A DNA stretch of 64,000 bases from Thalassospira mesophila (GCF_002115755.1 NZ_JFKA01000002.1:124001-188000); one strand, 5' to 3'. Positions 15,544 to 25,347 are shown, counted from the stretch's first letter. Notes: generated by a model from the sequence alone, not told the origin. Numbers and translations are program-made.

Positions 15544-17025
15544 TTATTTCTTTTTACCAAACCCCGGAAAGCCCGGCGGCAAGCCACCGCCGCCCATTCC
15601 CGGAAGCCGCGGCATACCGCCGCCAACACCGGGAAAACCTTTGGGAAGCTGAAGATCTCCAGCATCCCCGCCTTCCAGCATGGACGGATCCATCTGGGGC
15701 ATTCCTTTGCCAAACATTCCCTTTTTGCCCATTTTGCCGACCTTTTTAATCATCGTCGCCATGGTCTGGAACTGTTTGAGAAGCTTGTTGACGTCCTGAA
15801 CGCTCAGGCCGCAACCCGCTGCAATACGTTTTTTACGCGATGCCTTGATGAGCGCGGGGTTCTCGCGCTCTTTCACGGTCATCGACTGAATAATTGCTTC
15901 CTGATGTTTCAAAAGCTTCGGGTCGATCTTGGTCTGGGCCATCTGCTTTTTCATTGCACCCATGCCCGGCAACATCCCCATGATGCCCGACAGATCGCCC
16001 ATTTTCTGAAGCTGTTTAAGCTGTGCCAGAAGGTCGTTTAAGTCGAACTGGCCTTTCTGCAGCTTTTTGGCCATCTTTTCAGCGTCTTCACGCTCGATGG
16101 TTTCTGCTGCACGTTCCACCAGGCTGACAACGTCGCCCATGCCAAGGATACGGCCAGCAATACGATCAGGATGGAAAGGTTCCATCTCGTCGATCTTTTC
16201 GCCAACGCCCAGCATCTTGATCGGGCAGCCGGTAATCTGGCGCATCGACAGTGCCGCACCGCCGCGCGCATCGCCGTCAACACGGGTCAGAACGATACCG
16301 GTAATGCCAACCTTGTCGGCAAATTCCTTGGCAACATTCACCGCATCCTGGCCGGTCATGGCATCGGTGACCAGCAGGGTTTCGGTCGGCTTCACCGCAT
16401 CACGGACCTGGGCGACTTCGCTCATCAGTTCCATGTCGATATGCAGGCGACCGGCCGTATCAAGGATCACGGCGTCAAAGCCTTCCTTGCGGCCCATATC
16501 CATGGCGCGCTTGGCAATGGCAACCGGCTTTTCGCCCATAATGATCGGCAAAACATGCAGGCCATTGGCATCAGCCAGAATTTTAAGCTGCTGCTGGGCG
16601 GCCGGGCGATAAATATCGAGCGAGGCCAGAAGGACTTTTTTATTGCGCTTTTTGGTCAGGTGCAGGGCAATTTTGGCGGAACTGGTGGTTTTACCCGAGC
16701 CCTGCAAACCAACCATCAAAATCGGAACTGGCGGCGTGGCGGCAAGATTAATTTCTTCGCCTTCACCCAGCATGTTTTTAAGTTCATCATGGACGATCTT
16801 GACGACCATCTGACCCGGCGTGACAGAGCGCAGGACATCCTGGCCAATCGCACGTTCGGTCGCATTGTTGATGAAGTCTTTAACAACGGAAAGGGCGACG
16901 TCAGCCTCAAGCAGGGCGACACGAACTTCGCGCATGGCTTCGCGGACGTCAGATTCCTTTAACGCACCGCGTTTACGCAGTTTGTCGAGAACGCCGCCAA
17001 GCCGATCGCTAAGTCCTTCAAACAT
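15544..17025 (-). CDS. ffh: Signal recognition particle protein Ffh
   Basis: GTPase of the signal recognition particle that binds signal sequences of nascent membrane proteins with the SRP RNA. The 493-aa protein has the N domain (MFEGLSDRLGGVLDKL), the G domain with GLQGSGKTTSSAK, DTAGR and TRVDGDARGGAALS, and a methionine-rich M domain. It ends in a Gly/Pro-rich tail. The frame is open 15 codons earlier, but the ATG at 17025 matches the family start. A terminator-like hairpin lies just upstream, so it likely has its own promoter. Confidence 0.97.
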   Translation of the reverse strand: MFEGLSDRLGGVLDKLRKRGALKESDVREAMREVRVALLEADVALSVVKDFINNATERAIGQDVLRSVTPGQMVVKIVHDELKNMLGEGEEINLAATPPVPILMVGLQGSGKTTSSAKIALHLTKKRNKKVLLASLDIYRPAAQQQLKILADANGLHVLPIIMGEKPVAIAKRAMDMGRKEGFDAVILDTAGRLHIDMELMSEVAQVRDAVKPTETLLVTDAMTGQDAVNVAKEFADKVGITGIVLTRVDGDARGGAALSMRQITGCPIKMLGVGEKIDEMEPFHPDRIAGRILGMGDVVSLVERAAETIEREDAEKMAKKLQKGQFDLNDLLAQLKQLQKMGDLSGIMGMLPGMGAMKKQMAQTKIDPKLLKHQEAIIQSMTVKERENPALIKASRKKRIAAGCGLSVQDVNKLLKQFQTMATMIKKVGKMGKKGMFGKGMPQMDPSMLEGGDAGDLQLPKGFPGVGGGMPRLPGMGGGGLPPGFPGFGKKK

Positions 17026-17441
17026 CCCATATCCCGTCTGTTTGCCGGTGTTTCCACCATGTGCGCACAAAAAAAATTTGCCCAGTGCTCGAGATCTCGA
17101 GGACTGGGGGAGTCACCACACGGATGACCTTTGCTGTGGGGTGTTTAAGTGAGTGCAGGGGAAGAGTCAAGTGTAAAGCAGCGCGAAATGCCCGGTTTCA
17201 GCCGTTTTCATCGGTGTTTGCACCGTTAAATCCGTATCGCCTTGTTCAATGCGGATTCGCACCGGTTTTCGGTGCTGTAACAACCAGACGGCGCGGCAAT
17301 GGCAAAGAATGCCAGCCTTGGGTAATGCCAAATTATGGCGAACCGGTCACGTGCGACGGCACCGCGCGACGTGTGCCGCGATTGGTAAGGCTCGATCAGC
17401 CGGATCGCGGACCAACGGGACTGGTATAAACGTGGGGTCGG
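17026..17441. other. Intergenic region between panC and ffh
   Basis: About 415 bases without a convincing gene. It holds the panC-side terminator (17069-17108) and presumably the ffh promoter. I looked for an SRP RNA (the conserved GGAAGCAGCC region) on both strands here and did not see one. Confidence 0.6.
17069..17108 (-). terminator. Terminator upstream of ffh, ending panB-panC transcription
   Basis: Near-perfect 28-base palindrome at 17081-17108 (CCCAGT and CTCGAGA arms with one mismatch). On the minus strand a run of eight T starts 5 bases after it (17076-17069). Its distance from panC (330 bases) is long, so it could instead end an unannotated transcript. Confidence 0.7.
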
Positions 17442-18305
17442 TCAGTCTTCCTGGTGCGGCGTAATGGCGAAATTATCGATCAGGCGGGCCTTGCCAAGGC
17501 GGGCGGCAACAAAAACCCGGGCCGGGCGGTTGATTATGCCCTGCATCAGGTCGAGGGTTTCAGCGTCGCGAATTTCCAGATAATCAATCGGGGTAAAGCC
17601 CGCCGCCGCAATTTGCTGGCGACCGGTTTCGAGCAGCGGTTCAATGGCATCGCCGCGCGCCGCGCGATCGGCAATTGCGGTGAGAACCTGGTAAAGCGTG
17701 GTGGCGGTTTGACGTTCGTGCGCCGATAAATACCGGTTGCGCGACGACATCGCCAGCCCGTCTTGTTCGCGGTGAATGGGGCCGCCAATGATGGATACCG
17801 GAATGTTCAGGTCGGTGACAAAGCGCTTGATCACCATAAGCTGCTGGTAATCCTTTTCGCCAAACAGGGCGACATCGGGCAGGGCCTGAAGCAGCAATTT
17901 GCTGACCACCTGTGCCATGCCATCAAAATGGCCGGGGCGCGAGGCACCGCACAGCATGTCGGTCATATTATCGATATGCAGGCGGGTGGCAAAACCCGAC
18001 GGATACATTTCCTCGACCGTGGGGGCAAAACACAGCTCGACCCCGGCATCTTGCAATATCACCTGATCGGCGGGCAGGGTGCGGGGATAGGCGGCGAAAT
18101 CCTCGGTCGGGCCAAACTGGGTAGGATTGACAAAAACGCTGACAATAACGCGGTCTGCAAACTGGCGGGCCAGTGTTGTCAGGCTGATATGACCCTGATG
18201 CAGTGCGCCCATTGTGGGCACAAGCGCAATTTTAAGGCCTTCTGCGCGCCACGAGGAAACCTGGGCGCGCAGATCGGCGACGGTGTGAACAGTATGCAGG
18301 CTCAT
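17442..18305 (-). CDS. panC: Pantothenate synthetase
   Basis: Joins pantoate and beta-alanine with ATP, the last step of pantothenate synthesis. The 287-aa protein shows VPTMGALHQGHISL with the HxGH nucleotide motif (about residues 36-39), FVNPTQFGPTEDFAAYPR, GEKDYQQL and the KMSKS-like SSRNRYLS. It is 19 bases downstream of panB on the same strand, forming a panB-panC operon. Confidence 0.97.
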   Translation of the reverse strand: MSLHTVHTVADLRAQVSSWRAEGLKIALVPTMGALHQGHISLTTLARQFADRVIVSVFVNPTQFGPTEDFAAYPRTLPADQVILQDAGVELCFAPTVEEMYPSGFATRLHIDNMTDMLCGASRPGHFDGMAQVVSKLLLQALPDVALFGEKDYQQLMVIKRFVTDLNIPVSIIGGPIHREQDGLAMSSRNRYLSAHERQTATTLYQVLTAIADRAARGDAIEPLLETGRQQIAAAGFTPIDYLEIRDAETLDLMQGIINRPARVFVAARLGKARLIDNFAITPHQED

Positions 18306-18324
18306 ATTTTGAAAATCGCTTGTC

Positions 18325-19173
18325 TTATTTTACCGCGCGCAAATTGCCCGGTTTGGTCATGCCATAACAATGTTCGTCACCGGGAAAGCTTCTGTTGCGA
18401 ACTTCGGCGGCATAACGCGCTGCAGCTTCGGCAACCTGATCACCCAGATTGGCATAGCGTTTGACAAATTTCGGTGTGAAATCGGAAAACAGGCCCAGCA
18501 TGTCTTCGGTGACCAAAACCTGCCCGTCACAGGCGGGGGATGCACCAATGCCAATGGTGGGAATGTCAATTTCGGCGGTAATGGCGCGGGCAACGGCTTC
18601 GACCGTGCCTTCAATCACAACGCTGAAAGCCCCGGCTTTGGCCACGGCTTTGGCATCTGCCATAACCTTGCTGGCCGTTACATCATCGCGACCTTGCGAT
18701 TTAAAGCCGCCCAGCGTGTTAACCTGCTGGGGCATCAGGCCGATATGGGCCATGACGGGAACGCCGCGCCGGGTTAGAAATTCGATGGTGTCAGCCAGTT
18801 CGGCGCCACCTTCAAATTTGACTGCGGCACAACCGGTTTCGGACAAAATCCGGGCGGCAGTGCGAAAGGCCTGTTCTTTGGATTCCTGATAGCTGCCAAA
18901 GGGCAGGTCAATGACAACGCAGGCATTTTTGCTGCCGCGCATCACAGCCTTGCCGTGGTTGATCATCATATCAACCGTAACAGCCAGCGTGTTGTCCATG
19001 CCGTAAACCACAGTGCCCACCGAATCGCCCACCAAAAGCAGGTCGCAATGGGCGTCAAGGCGCTGCGCCATGGGGGTGGTATAGGCGGTCAGGCAGACAA
19101 TAGGCTCTCCGCCTTTGCGGGCGCGAAGGGCAGGAACCGTGACCCGGCCCTTTTTATTGGTGGTGGTACTCAT
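18325..19173 (-). CDS. panB: 3-methyl-2-oxobutanoate hydroxymethyltransferase
   Basis: Makes ketopantoate from ketoisovalerate and methylenetetrahydrofolate. The 282-aa TIM-barrel enzyme has [14 protein letters not shown], the metal-binding [22 protein letters not shown]-like [12 protein letters not shown] and [14 protein letters not shown]. The frame opens 20 codons earlier, but the ATG at 19173 has GGGAG about 8 bases upstream and matches the family start. Cotranscribed with panC. Confidence 0.96.
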   Translation of the reverse strand: MSTTTNKKGRVTVPALRARKGGEPIVCLTAYTTPMAQRLDAHCDLLLVGDSVGTVVYGMDNTLAVTVDMMINHGKAVMRGSKNACVVIDLPFGSYQESKEQAFRTAARILSETGCAAVKFEGGAELADTIEFLTRRGVPVMAHIGLMPQQVNTLGGFKSQGRDDVTASKVMADAKAVAKAGAFSVVIEGTVEAVARAITAEIDIPTIGIGASPACDGQVLVTEDMLGLFSDFTPKFVKRYANLGDQVAEAAARYAAEVRNRSFPGDEHCYGMTKPGNLRAVK

Positions 19174-19359
19174 GACGTTTCTCCCCCGGGTTACCGGTAT
19201 GTACAGCCCGGTCTTCGCCGGACGGGCAGTCATGTTTACAATAGGATGACAGCAGGTGCGAAATATTTTTTGAAAGGCGCATATGCACTTTCGTCAGGGG
19301 TGCATCCCATATACCGCCCTGATCGCGGAAATAGCCGGGAAAATGGCCGCTTTTCCGGG

Positions 19360-20058
19360 TTAAAGCCCCTCGGCCAGATCTTCAAGCATGCTCAGGCCAA
19401 TGGCCTCGATATGTTTGTTGTCTTTAAGCGAAATGGTCGCTTCCTTACGCAGTTGCGTCAAGGTGCGCGACACGGTTTCGATGGTCAGCCCCAGGTAATC
19501 GGCAATGTCTGACCGGCTCATCGGTACTTCGATGGCGGCGTCATTAACACCACGATGTTCCTGACGGCGTGCCAGCATCAGCAAAAAGGATGCGACTTTT
19601 TCTTTGGCGGTTTTCCGGCCCAAAAGCAGCATCTGGTCCTGGGCGGCGGCAAGTTCGTCAACCGCCATGCCCAGCATGCGTTTTTCAAGGCGGGGAAATT
19701 CGTCAAACAGCCGTTCGAGCTTCTGGCGCGGGAAACGGCAGGCCGTGACCGGTTCAATGGCTTCGGCGGTATAGCTGTAGGTCAGGTTCAGGGCCAGGCC
19801 CAGAAAATCACCGGCAAACAAAAAACCGGTTATCTGGCGGCGACCATCGCCCAGCAACTTGTAAAGTTTCACCGAGCCCGAGGTGACGTTAAAAACGTAA
19901 TCGGCTTCTTCGGCTTCGTGAAAAATGGTGCTGTGCCCGTCATACTGAACGTGAGTCAGCAACTGGCGCAGACGTATATGTTCTTCACCATGAAGTGCGG
20001 AACAAAATGTCAGGTCCCGGATATCACAGGCATCACAAAGTTGGGAACGAACCGCCAT
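19360..20058 (-). CDS. FNR-type oxygen-responsive transcriptional regulator
   Basis: This 232-aa Crp/Fnr-family protein has three N-terminal cysteines (Cys8, Cys11, Cys19; spacing C-x2-C-x7-C) and Cys107. These are the four ligands expected for an oxygen-labile [4Fe-4S] cluster as in FNR, FnrL and AadR. A cyclic-nucleotide-like fold is followed by the helix-turn-helix SRSDIADYLGLTIETVSRTL. Its ETVSR recognition sequence predicts the FNR half-site TTGAT. The gene lies 94 bases after ccoS in the cbb3 oxidase region. A perfect FNR box is found at 29009-29022. Control of ccoN and the divergent gene is an inference. Confidence 0.9.
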   Translation of the reverse strand: MAVRSQLCDACDIRDLTFCSALHGEEHIRLRQLLTHVQYDGHSTIFHEAEEADYVFNVTSGSVKLYKLLGDGRRQITGFLFAGDFLGLALNLTYSYTAEAIEPVTACRFPRQKLERLFDEFPRLEKRMLGMAVDELAAAQDQMLLLGRKTAKEKVASFLLMLARRQEHRGVNDAAIEVPMSRSDIADYLGLTIETVSRTLTQLRKEATISLKDNKHIEAIGLSMLEDLAEGL

Positions 20059-20152
20059 CTGATTCTCCGAGGCTGCACAATCTTCACGGGCACAAACTGG
20101 AATTACTTTAGACGATTGTGATGCAAGGATTCAAGCTATTCGTTGCACCGTG

Positions 20153-20329
20153 TCATTTTGGGTCCGTTTGTTTGGGGACACCAATATTTTCATCGTCGTC
20201 AAACAATATCCGGTTTGCCGCACCATCCATATCGTCGAATTGCCCGGACTTCAATGCCCATAAAAAAGCACCCAGCCCCAAAAGGCCCAGAAACAGTGCA
20301 ATCGGGATCAAAAGCAGCAGATTACTCAT
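20153..20329 (-). CDS. ccoS: cbb3-type cytochrome oxidase assembly protein CcoS
   Basis: A 58-aa frame below usual size cut-offs. MSNLLLLIPIALFLGLLGLG is a single membrane segment, followed by AFLWALKSGQFDDMDGAANR and a short acidic tail, the standard CcoS/FixS pattern. CcoS is needed for cofactor insertion into the cbb3 oxidase. AGGAAG lies 8 bases before the ATG. It is last in ccoG-H-I-S on the minus strand, 73 bases after ccoI. Confidence 0.93.
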   Translation of the reverse strand: MSNLLLLIPIALFLGLLGLGAFLWALKSGQFDDMDGAANRILFDDDENIGVPKQTDPK

Positions 20330-20330
20330 G

Positions 20331-20402
20331 GTTATTTCTTCCTGCTCATCGTTATTTGTTTTTTGTTCACGGTTATTTCGTCTCGATTATTACGCGTTAT
20401 TT
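20331..20402 (-). repeat. Four spaced GTTATTT repeats between ccoI and ccoS
   Basis: GTTATTT (AAATAAC in the sense of the genes) occurs at 20331, 20351, 20372 and 20396, about 20-24 bases apart, in a T-rich gap. The first copy lies just before the ccoS start, between its ribosome site and ATG. The meaning is unknown; chance in an AT-rich spacer is possible. Confidence 0.35.
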
Positions 20403-22793
20403 TTATCCGGCAGCTTTCGGTGTTGTTTCGGGCTGTTTTTTCCAGTTCAGGCGCAGCGCATTGGCAATAACAACCAGCGATGATGTTGACATGGCAATGG
20501 CGGCGATTAGCGGGGTTACAATGCCAGCCACCGCCAACGGAATGGTGACAAGATTATAGGCAAAAGACAGCGAGAAATTCTGACGGACCAGTCTGTCGGC
20601 CATCCGGGCAACATCAAGGGCCGTGATAACCGCCCCCAATCTGTCGCCCTGAAAGACAATGTCGGCGGCATTCTGGCTGATTTCCGCGGCACTGGCCGGA
20701 GACATCGAGGCGTGGGCCGCGGCAAGGGCCGGGGCATCGTTGATGCCGTCGCCCACCATCAAATCGTAATGCCCGGTGCGGGCACGTTGCGTTACCACCG
20801 CTACCTTTTGGGCGGGCGACAGGGCAGCTTTCCAGTCACTGATATCAAGGTCGTGGGCTAGCTGGCGGACATTTTCCGCGCGATCGCCCGAAAGTAACTG
20901 CACCGGGATTTTTTTATGGCGCAGGGCGGCAATGGTGGCGGCGGCATCGGGGCGGGGTAAATCGCGAAAACCGAACCGGATGGCAGCTTTGCCTGGTTCG
21001 GCGAGCCATATTTCCGGGCCGTTTTCAGCCGTTTGGGGCGTGATGGCGTGGGCTGCCCCGCAAAATTCACGGCTACCCAGCCGGACCTCGCCCCGGGCCA
21101 ATATCATCGACAGGCCCTGTCCTGGATGTTCGGTAACACGCGCGGCAACAAATGTGTTGCCGGCCGCGCGAACCAGGGCTTGCGACAGCGGATGGTTGCT
21201 GTTTGCGGCCATCGATGCGGCCAGTTTCAGGGAATCGGCGTCGGGTGTCGATATCAGGTCGGGGCGGCCGGTTGTTAGTGTGCCGGTTTTATCAAACAAA
21301 ACCCCGTCAATTTTGGTCAACCGTTCCAGTGCCGTGGCAGATTTAACCAAAATACCGGCCTTTAACAGCCGCCCGGTTGCCAGCACCTGAACCACAGGTA
21401 CCGCCAGCGCCAGCGCACAGGGGCAGGTCACAATCAGTACCGCAATCGCGTTCATCAGGGCATCTTGCCAGCCAATGCCGCCAATCAGCCACCAGCCCAG
21501 AAAGGTAATTGCCGCAAGGCTGTGAACCACCGGGGCATAGGCGCGGGCAACACGGTCGGCAAGGGCAACATATTTTGCCCGTCCCTGTTCGGCGTTTTCC
21601 ATCAGGCGGACAATTTCGGCCAGCAGGGTCGAATCGCCCGTTGCGGTAATGCAGACCCGGATCGGGGCTGACAAATTCATGGTCCCGGCAAACACCCGGC
21701 TGCCGATGGTTACCGTGGTCGGCAGGCTTTCGCCGCTGATAACGCTGGTATCAATATCGGACTGCCCGTCGATGATATCGCCGTCAATGCCGACCCGTTC
21801 GCCCGTGGCAATCAGCACGATCATGCCCGGTTGTGCCTTTTCCGGGGCCAGTAATTTGCGCGTTCCATCTTTTTCAATCACGGTGATGGAACGTGCGCGC
21901 AGGGTTAGCATATGTTCGGCAGCCGATCGTGCCTGGCTTCTGGCGCGACCATCAAGATAGCGCCCGATTAACAGGAAAAACAGCAAGGTAATGGCACTGT
22001 CAAAATAGGCATGTTCGGCCCCGCGCATGGTTTCAAACAGGCTCATGCCCAGGGCCAGCAATACCGCGAGTGTAATCGGCACATCCATGTTTACCCGGCC
22101 GTGGCGCAATGCGCCCAGGGCCGACCGAAAAAACGGCCGCCCGGCATAGGCAACGGCAGGCACGGCAATCAGCGCGGAAAACCAGTGAAACAAATCGCGG
22201 GTAAATTCGCCCATACCCTGAAGGTAGCCCGCCCAGATGGATACTGAAAGCAGCATGACATTGCCTGCGGCAAACCCGGCCACAGCCAGACAGCGCAAAA
22301 GTTCGCGGTTGCGCTGGTCGGCGGCACGTTCAAGGGTTTCGGGATCAAACGGGATCAGCCGGTATCCCATCTGGAAAACCGGGGCCACCAACCGGGCAAT
22401 GTCACCGGGGGGGCCTTGCCAAACCAGATGCAGGCGGCGGGTGGACATGTTGATCCGGGCCTGAACCACCTGTTGCTGGCGTTGCAAAATGGTTTCGATC
22501 AGCCAGACACAGGCCGCACAATGCAGCCCGTCGATCATCATATCAAGACGGCAATCACCGTTCTCGCCGATATTGACAAGATCGGTAAAATCAAAGGCCC
22601 CCGGCCCGTCATCTTCGGGTTTAAGGGCACGAATGTTGGGATCAACGCTGCGGCGGGTGTAATAGGATTGAAGGCCCAGATCGTTAATCAGGGAAAAGGC
22701 GGCTTCGCATCCTGTGCAGCAAAAGTCTGGCCCAGCCGGCGAGCTGGCGGTCACCGGCTCGCCACAATGGCGGCAGGCGGTAATCGCGTTCAT
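20403..22793 (-). CDS. ccoI: Copper-translocating P-type ATPase for cbb3 oxidase assembly (CcoI/FixI)
   Basis: Exports copper across the inner membrane for the binuclear centre of the cbb3 oxidase. The 796-aa protein starts with a cysteine-rich segment (CRHCGEP, FCCTGCEAAF). A heavy-metal-associated domain with HCAACVWLIE follows. Transmembrane segments contain CPCALALAVP. The phosphorylation site is DKTGTLT and the hinge is GDGINDAPALAAAHASMS. The start codon overlaps the ccoH stop by 4 bases, so translation is coupled. Confidence 0.96.
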   Translation of the reverse strand: MNAITACRHCGEPVTASSPAGPDFCCTGCEAAFSLINDLGLQSYYTRRSVDPNIRALKPEDDGPGAFDFTDLVNIGENGDCRLDMMIDGLHCAACVWLIETILQRQQQVVQARINMSTRRLHLVWQGPPGDIARLVAPVFQMGYRLIPFDPETLERAADQRNRELLRCLAVAGFAAGNVMLLSVSIWAGYLQGMGEFTRDLFHWFSALIAVPAVAYAGRPFFRSALGALRHGRVNMDVPITLAVLLALGMSLFETMRGAEHAYFDSAITLLFFLLIGRYLDGRARSQARSAAEHMLTLRARSITVIEKDGTRKLLAPEKAQPGMIVLIATGERVGIDGDIIDGQSDIDTSVISGESLPTTVTIGSRVFAGTMNLSAPIRVCITATGDSTLLAEIVRLMENAEQGRAKYVALADRVARAYAPVVHSLAAITFLGWWLIGGIGWQDALMNAIAVLIVTCPCALALAVPVVQVLATGRLLKAGILVKSATALERLTKIDGVLFDKTGTLTTGRPDLISTPDADSLKLAASMAANSNHPLSQALVRAAGNTFVAARVTEHPGQGLSMILARGEVRLGSREFCGAAHAITPQTAENGPEIWLAEPGKAAIRFGFRDLPRPDAAATIAALRHKKIPVQLLSGDRAENVRQLAHDLDISDWKAALSPAQKVAVVTQRARTGHYDLMVGDGINDAPALAAAHASMSPASAAEISQNAADIVFQGDRLGAVITALDVARMADRLVRQNFSLSFAYNLVTIPLAVAGIVTPLIAAIAMSTSSLVVIANALRLNWKKQPETTPKAAG

Positions 22794-23311
22794 TGTTTGA
22801 TCAGTACATCCTCGACGACCTGGTAGTCGTGGTTTTGGGCATGGGCGACAATGCGCAATTTCCAGTTTCCATAGACCGGAACCTTGGCACGGGTGCGGTA
22901 TTGGCCGGGGCTGATTTCGCTGAGCATGATTTTTTCATCAATGTCATCACGATCATTGCGCATTAAAACCGCTTCCATTTTGGCACCGGTAATCGGTTCC
23001 TGTGCCTTGTCGCGAAACAGCACAGTAATGGTGGCTTCGTTATTAATAACGCCCGCAACGGTTACCTTGGTGCGCCAGCCCAGATTGGCCTGGGCTTTGG
23101 CATCAGAAATGGCTTCGTTATAGTTATTGCCATCTTCAAAGGCATGCTCGCTGACCAGTCCGACCCAACTGGTTTGGGAAAAAACGATCAGGCAGACATT
23201 GGCGAACAGCATGACGGCAAAGCCGCCCACGAAATACCACGGGATCAACCGGTCCGATTTGCGCGGGCCTGAGGAAGCCGGGATCGAGTTTTGAGTGGTT
23301 GTAGTGGTCAT
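22790..23311 (-). CDS. ccoH: cbb3 oxidase assembly protein CcoH/FixH
   Basis: A 173-aa membrane-anchored protein with one hydrophobic segment at about residues 24-46 (PWYFVGGFAVMLFANVCLIV). A periplasmic domain follows, containing SDAKAQANLGWRTKV and SPGQYRTRAKVPVYGNWKLRI, as in FixH proteins. CcoH stays bound to the cbb3 oxidase and is required for its assembly. It lies 29 bases after ccoG and overlaps ccoI. Confidence 0.92.
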   Translation of the reverse strand: MTTTTTQNSIPASSGPRKSDRLIPWYFVGGFAVMLFANVCLIVFSQTSWVGLVSEHAFEDGNNYNEAISDAKAQANLGWRTKVTVAGVINNEATITVLFRDKAQEPITGAKMEAVLMRNDRDDIDEKIMLSEISPGQYRTRAKVPVYGNWKLRIVAHAQNHDYQVVEDVLIKQ

Positions 23312-23340
23312 TTCGACGGCCCTTTTCGGCGGGCCGACCC

Positions 23341-24837
23341 TTATTTTTTCGGGCCGGCAAAAATGGTGTCATGGGTTTCAGAAACGCCGGTGTCGGTGTT
23401 GGTCACAATGAAATCAATCGGTGTGGCATCACTTTGCAGGCTGGACGGGTTGGCTGCAATGAAAACCCGGTAACTTCCGACCTGATCGGGGGCAACGGTA
23501 AGCGAGAATTTGCCGTCAGCAGCCGGTTTCTGGCCGATAATCTGAAAATCGGTGGCGTTAACGCCCGAAAGATCCAGAAGATAGGTTTGCGCGCTTTGTT
23601 CCTTGTTCAGCACCTTTAGCGTATAGCCATTGCGGACATCGCCGGTGGAAAGCGGCACATAAAGCGGATTGCGGTCACGCAGGACATTGACATCCATGGT
23701 GCTGCGGTTGAGCAAACCAAACATCATCACCCCGGCCACCAGCACCAGCAAGATGGAATAAAAAATGGTGCGCGGGCGAACAATGCGGACTTTGGTTGCC
23801 TGGCCATGTGCGCGCAATTGTGAATTCTGGACCGAGTCAAACCGGACCAGATCGCGCGGGAAGCTGACCTTGTCCATCATCTCGTTACAGGCATCAATGC
23901 ACAGCCCGCAGCCAATGCATTCGAGTTGCAGGCCGTGGCGAATATCGATCCCGGTGGGGCAGACATTGACGCAGGCCTGACAATCGATGCAATGGCCGAC
24001 TTCGGGGACTTCACCGCGGACAAGGTTTTTGCGTTTGATCGAGCCGCGCGGTTCCCCGCGCCATGCTTCGTAGGTGACGATCATGGATTCGTCATCAAGC
24101 ATCGCCGACTGAAACCGGGGCCACGGGCACATATAGGTGCAAACCTGTTCACGGGCCCACCCCGCCAGCAGATAGGTCGAAAATGTCAGCGATATTGTGG
24201 TGACATAAACCGCCATGCTGGCATTGCCGGTGAAAATATCGATGATCACGGTTGGCGCGTCGTTAAAATACAGAACAAAGGCCCCGCCGGTGATCAGCGA
24301 AATGACAATCCATGTTAAATGGGTGCCGCCAATTTTGGCGAATTTTTCAAGCGACCACGGGGCTTTATCCAGGCGCATGCGGGCGTTACGGTCGCCCTGA
24401 ATATAACGTTCAACCAGCATGAACAGATCGGTCCATACGGTTTGTGGGCAGGCATAGCCACACCAGATGCGACCAAACAGCGACGTTGCCAGAAACAGGC
24501 CAATCGCAGCCAGGATCAGAATACCGGTAATATAATAAACTTCCTGCGGCCAGATTTCGATAAAGAAGAAATAGGCCCGACCCTGATCCATATCGATCAG
24601 GACAGCCTGATGGGGCGCTGCCGGACCACGATCCCAGCGCAGCCACGGCACTATCCAGTAAATGGCCAGCAACGTGATCAGGGCAAACCATTTCAGATTA
24701 CGGAAATAACCCGATACCCGTTTTGGATAGACCTTTTCGCGGTCTTTATAGAGCGGGATGTCGTCCTCAAGCTGCGCGTCGTTGTTTTGCGGCGTCATCT
24801 TTTCGGGCGCGGGTGATTGAGTACGAGACAATTCCAT
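23341..24837 (-). CDS. ccoG: cbb3 oxidase accessory iron-sulfur protein CcoG
   Basis: Membrane ferredoxin-like protein, known elsewhere as a cupric reductase supplying copper for cbb3 assembly. Several membrane segments (LITLLAIYWIVPWLRW; VYYITGILILAAIGLF) precede two 4Fe-4S motifs (CIDCQACVNVCP and CIGCGLCIDACN, about residues 255-290). A C-terminal Ig-like domain ends the protein. The frame is open to 24888; the start at 24837 (MELSRTQS) is chosen for its AGG site about 8 bases upstream. The longer form is possible. First gene of ccoGHIS. Confidence 0.94.
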   Translation of the reverse strand: MELSRTQSPAPEKMTPQNNDAQLEDDIPLYKDREKVYPKRVSGYFRNLKWFALITLLAIYWIVPWLRWDRGPAAPHQAVLIDMDQGRAYFFFIEIWPQEVYYITGILILAAIGLFLATSLFGRIWCGYACPQTVWTDLFMLVERYIQGDRNARMRLDKAPWSLEKFAKIGGTHLTWIVISLITGGAFVLYFNDAPTVIIDIFTGNASMAVYVTTISLTFSTYLLAGWAREQVCTYMCPWPRFQSAMLDDESMIVTYEAWRGEPRGSIKRKNLVRGEVPEVGHCIDCQACVNVCPTGIDIRHGLQLECIGCGLCIDACNEMMDKVSFPRDLVRFDSVQNSQLRAHGQATKVRIVRPRTIFYSILLVLVAGVMMFGLLNRSTMDVNVLRDRNPLYVPLSTGDVRNGYTLKVLNKEQSAQTYLLDLSGVNATDFQIIGQKPAADGKFSLTVAPDQVGSYRVFIAANPSSLQSDATPIDFIVTNTDTGVSETHDTIFAGPKK

Positions 24838-25313
24838 GATCGAGACCTGACCATTTGCCGTGCGATACAGACCGGCTGCTCTGCTCATATTGATTGTGGG
24901 GCAATCAATCAGTCGGTACTGCGGGGATCTGCCAGGTCGGCACGCTCGGCCTGACAGACTTGGGATTATTCAAATCCCGCAGGCAAAATATTGTAAACGG
25001 GCCATGCTGTTCCATGACACAAATCAATTTTGAACGAACCAGTTATGGCCGCTCGACAGGCGGGGGCCGTTCATACACCGGAAAAAGGCGATGCTTTGAG
25101 AGGGCAAAAGACGGGTGGGTGCGCAAGTAGCTGATGTGACAGGATTTTAGGGCGGCTGGGAATAATTGTTGCCAGATTGGGGAATGCCCGCCTGCTTGCA
25201 AGGAAGCGACGCCTGTTTGTTGAATTTTCTTATTTTATTTCAGCATTTATCACGCGGTGTGTGCCGCAAAGCCGCACAACCACACCTCGGGCCGGGTAGC
25301 ACGTTAATTGCCA
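24838..25313. other. Intergenic region between ccoP and ccoG
   Basis: About 475 bases with no convincing gene; it must hold a ccoG promoter because a strong terminator ends ccoNOQP. The clearest feature is an 8-bp perfect inverted repeat ATTGATTG / CAATCAAT with a 5-base spacer at 24889-24909, 52 bases upstream of the preferred ccoG start. It contains TTGAT half-sites but not at FNR-box spacing. Confidence 0.55.
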
Positions 25314-25347
25314 ACAAAAAAGACCGGGGCGGCAAAACCCCGGTCTT
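25314..25347 (-). terminator. Terminator after ccoNOQP
   Basis: Perfect 10-bp stem AAGACCGGGG / CCCCGGTCTT (25320-25329 with 25338-25347), followed on the minus strand by a run of six T. It lies 50 bases after the ccoP stop. Confidence 0.85.

Noticed and set aside
17109..17441. Possible SRP RNA gene near ffh
   Set aside because: The conserved tetraloop and asymmetric-loop sequences were not found on either strand.
18955..18985. FNR-box-like GGTTGATCATCATATCAACC
   Set aside because: Spacer is 6 rather than 4 bases and it lies inside panB.
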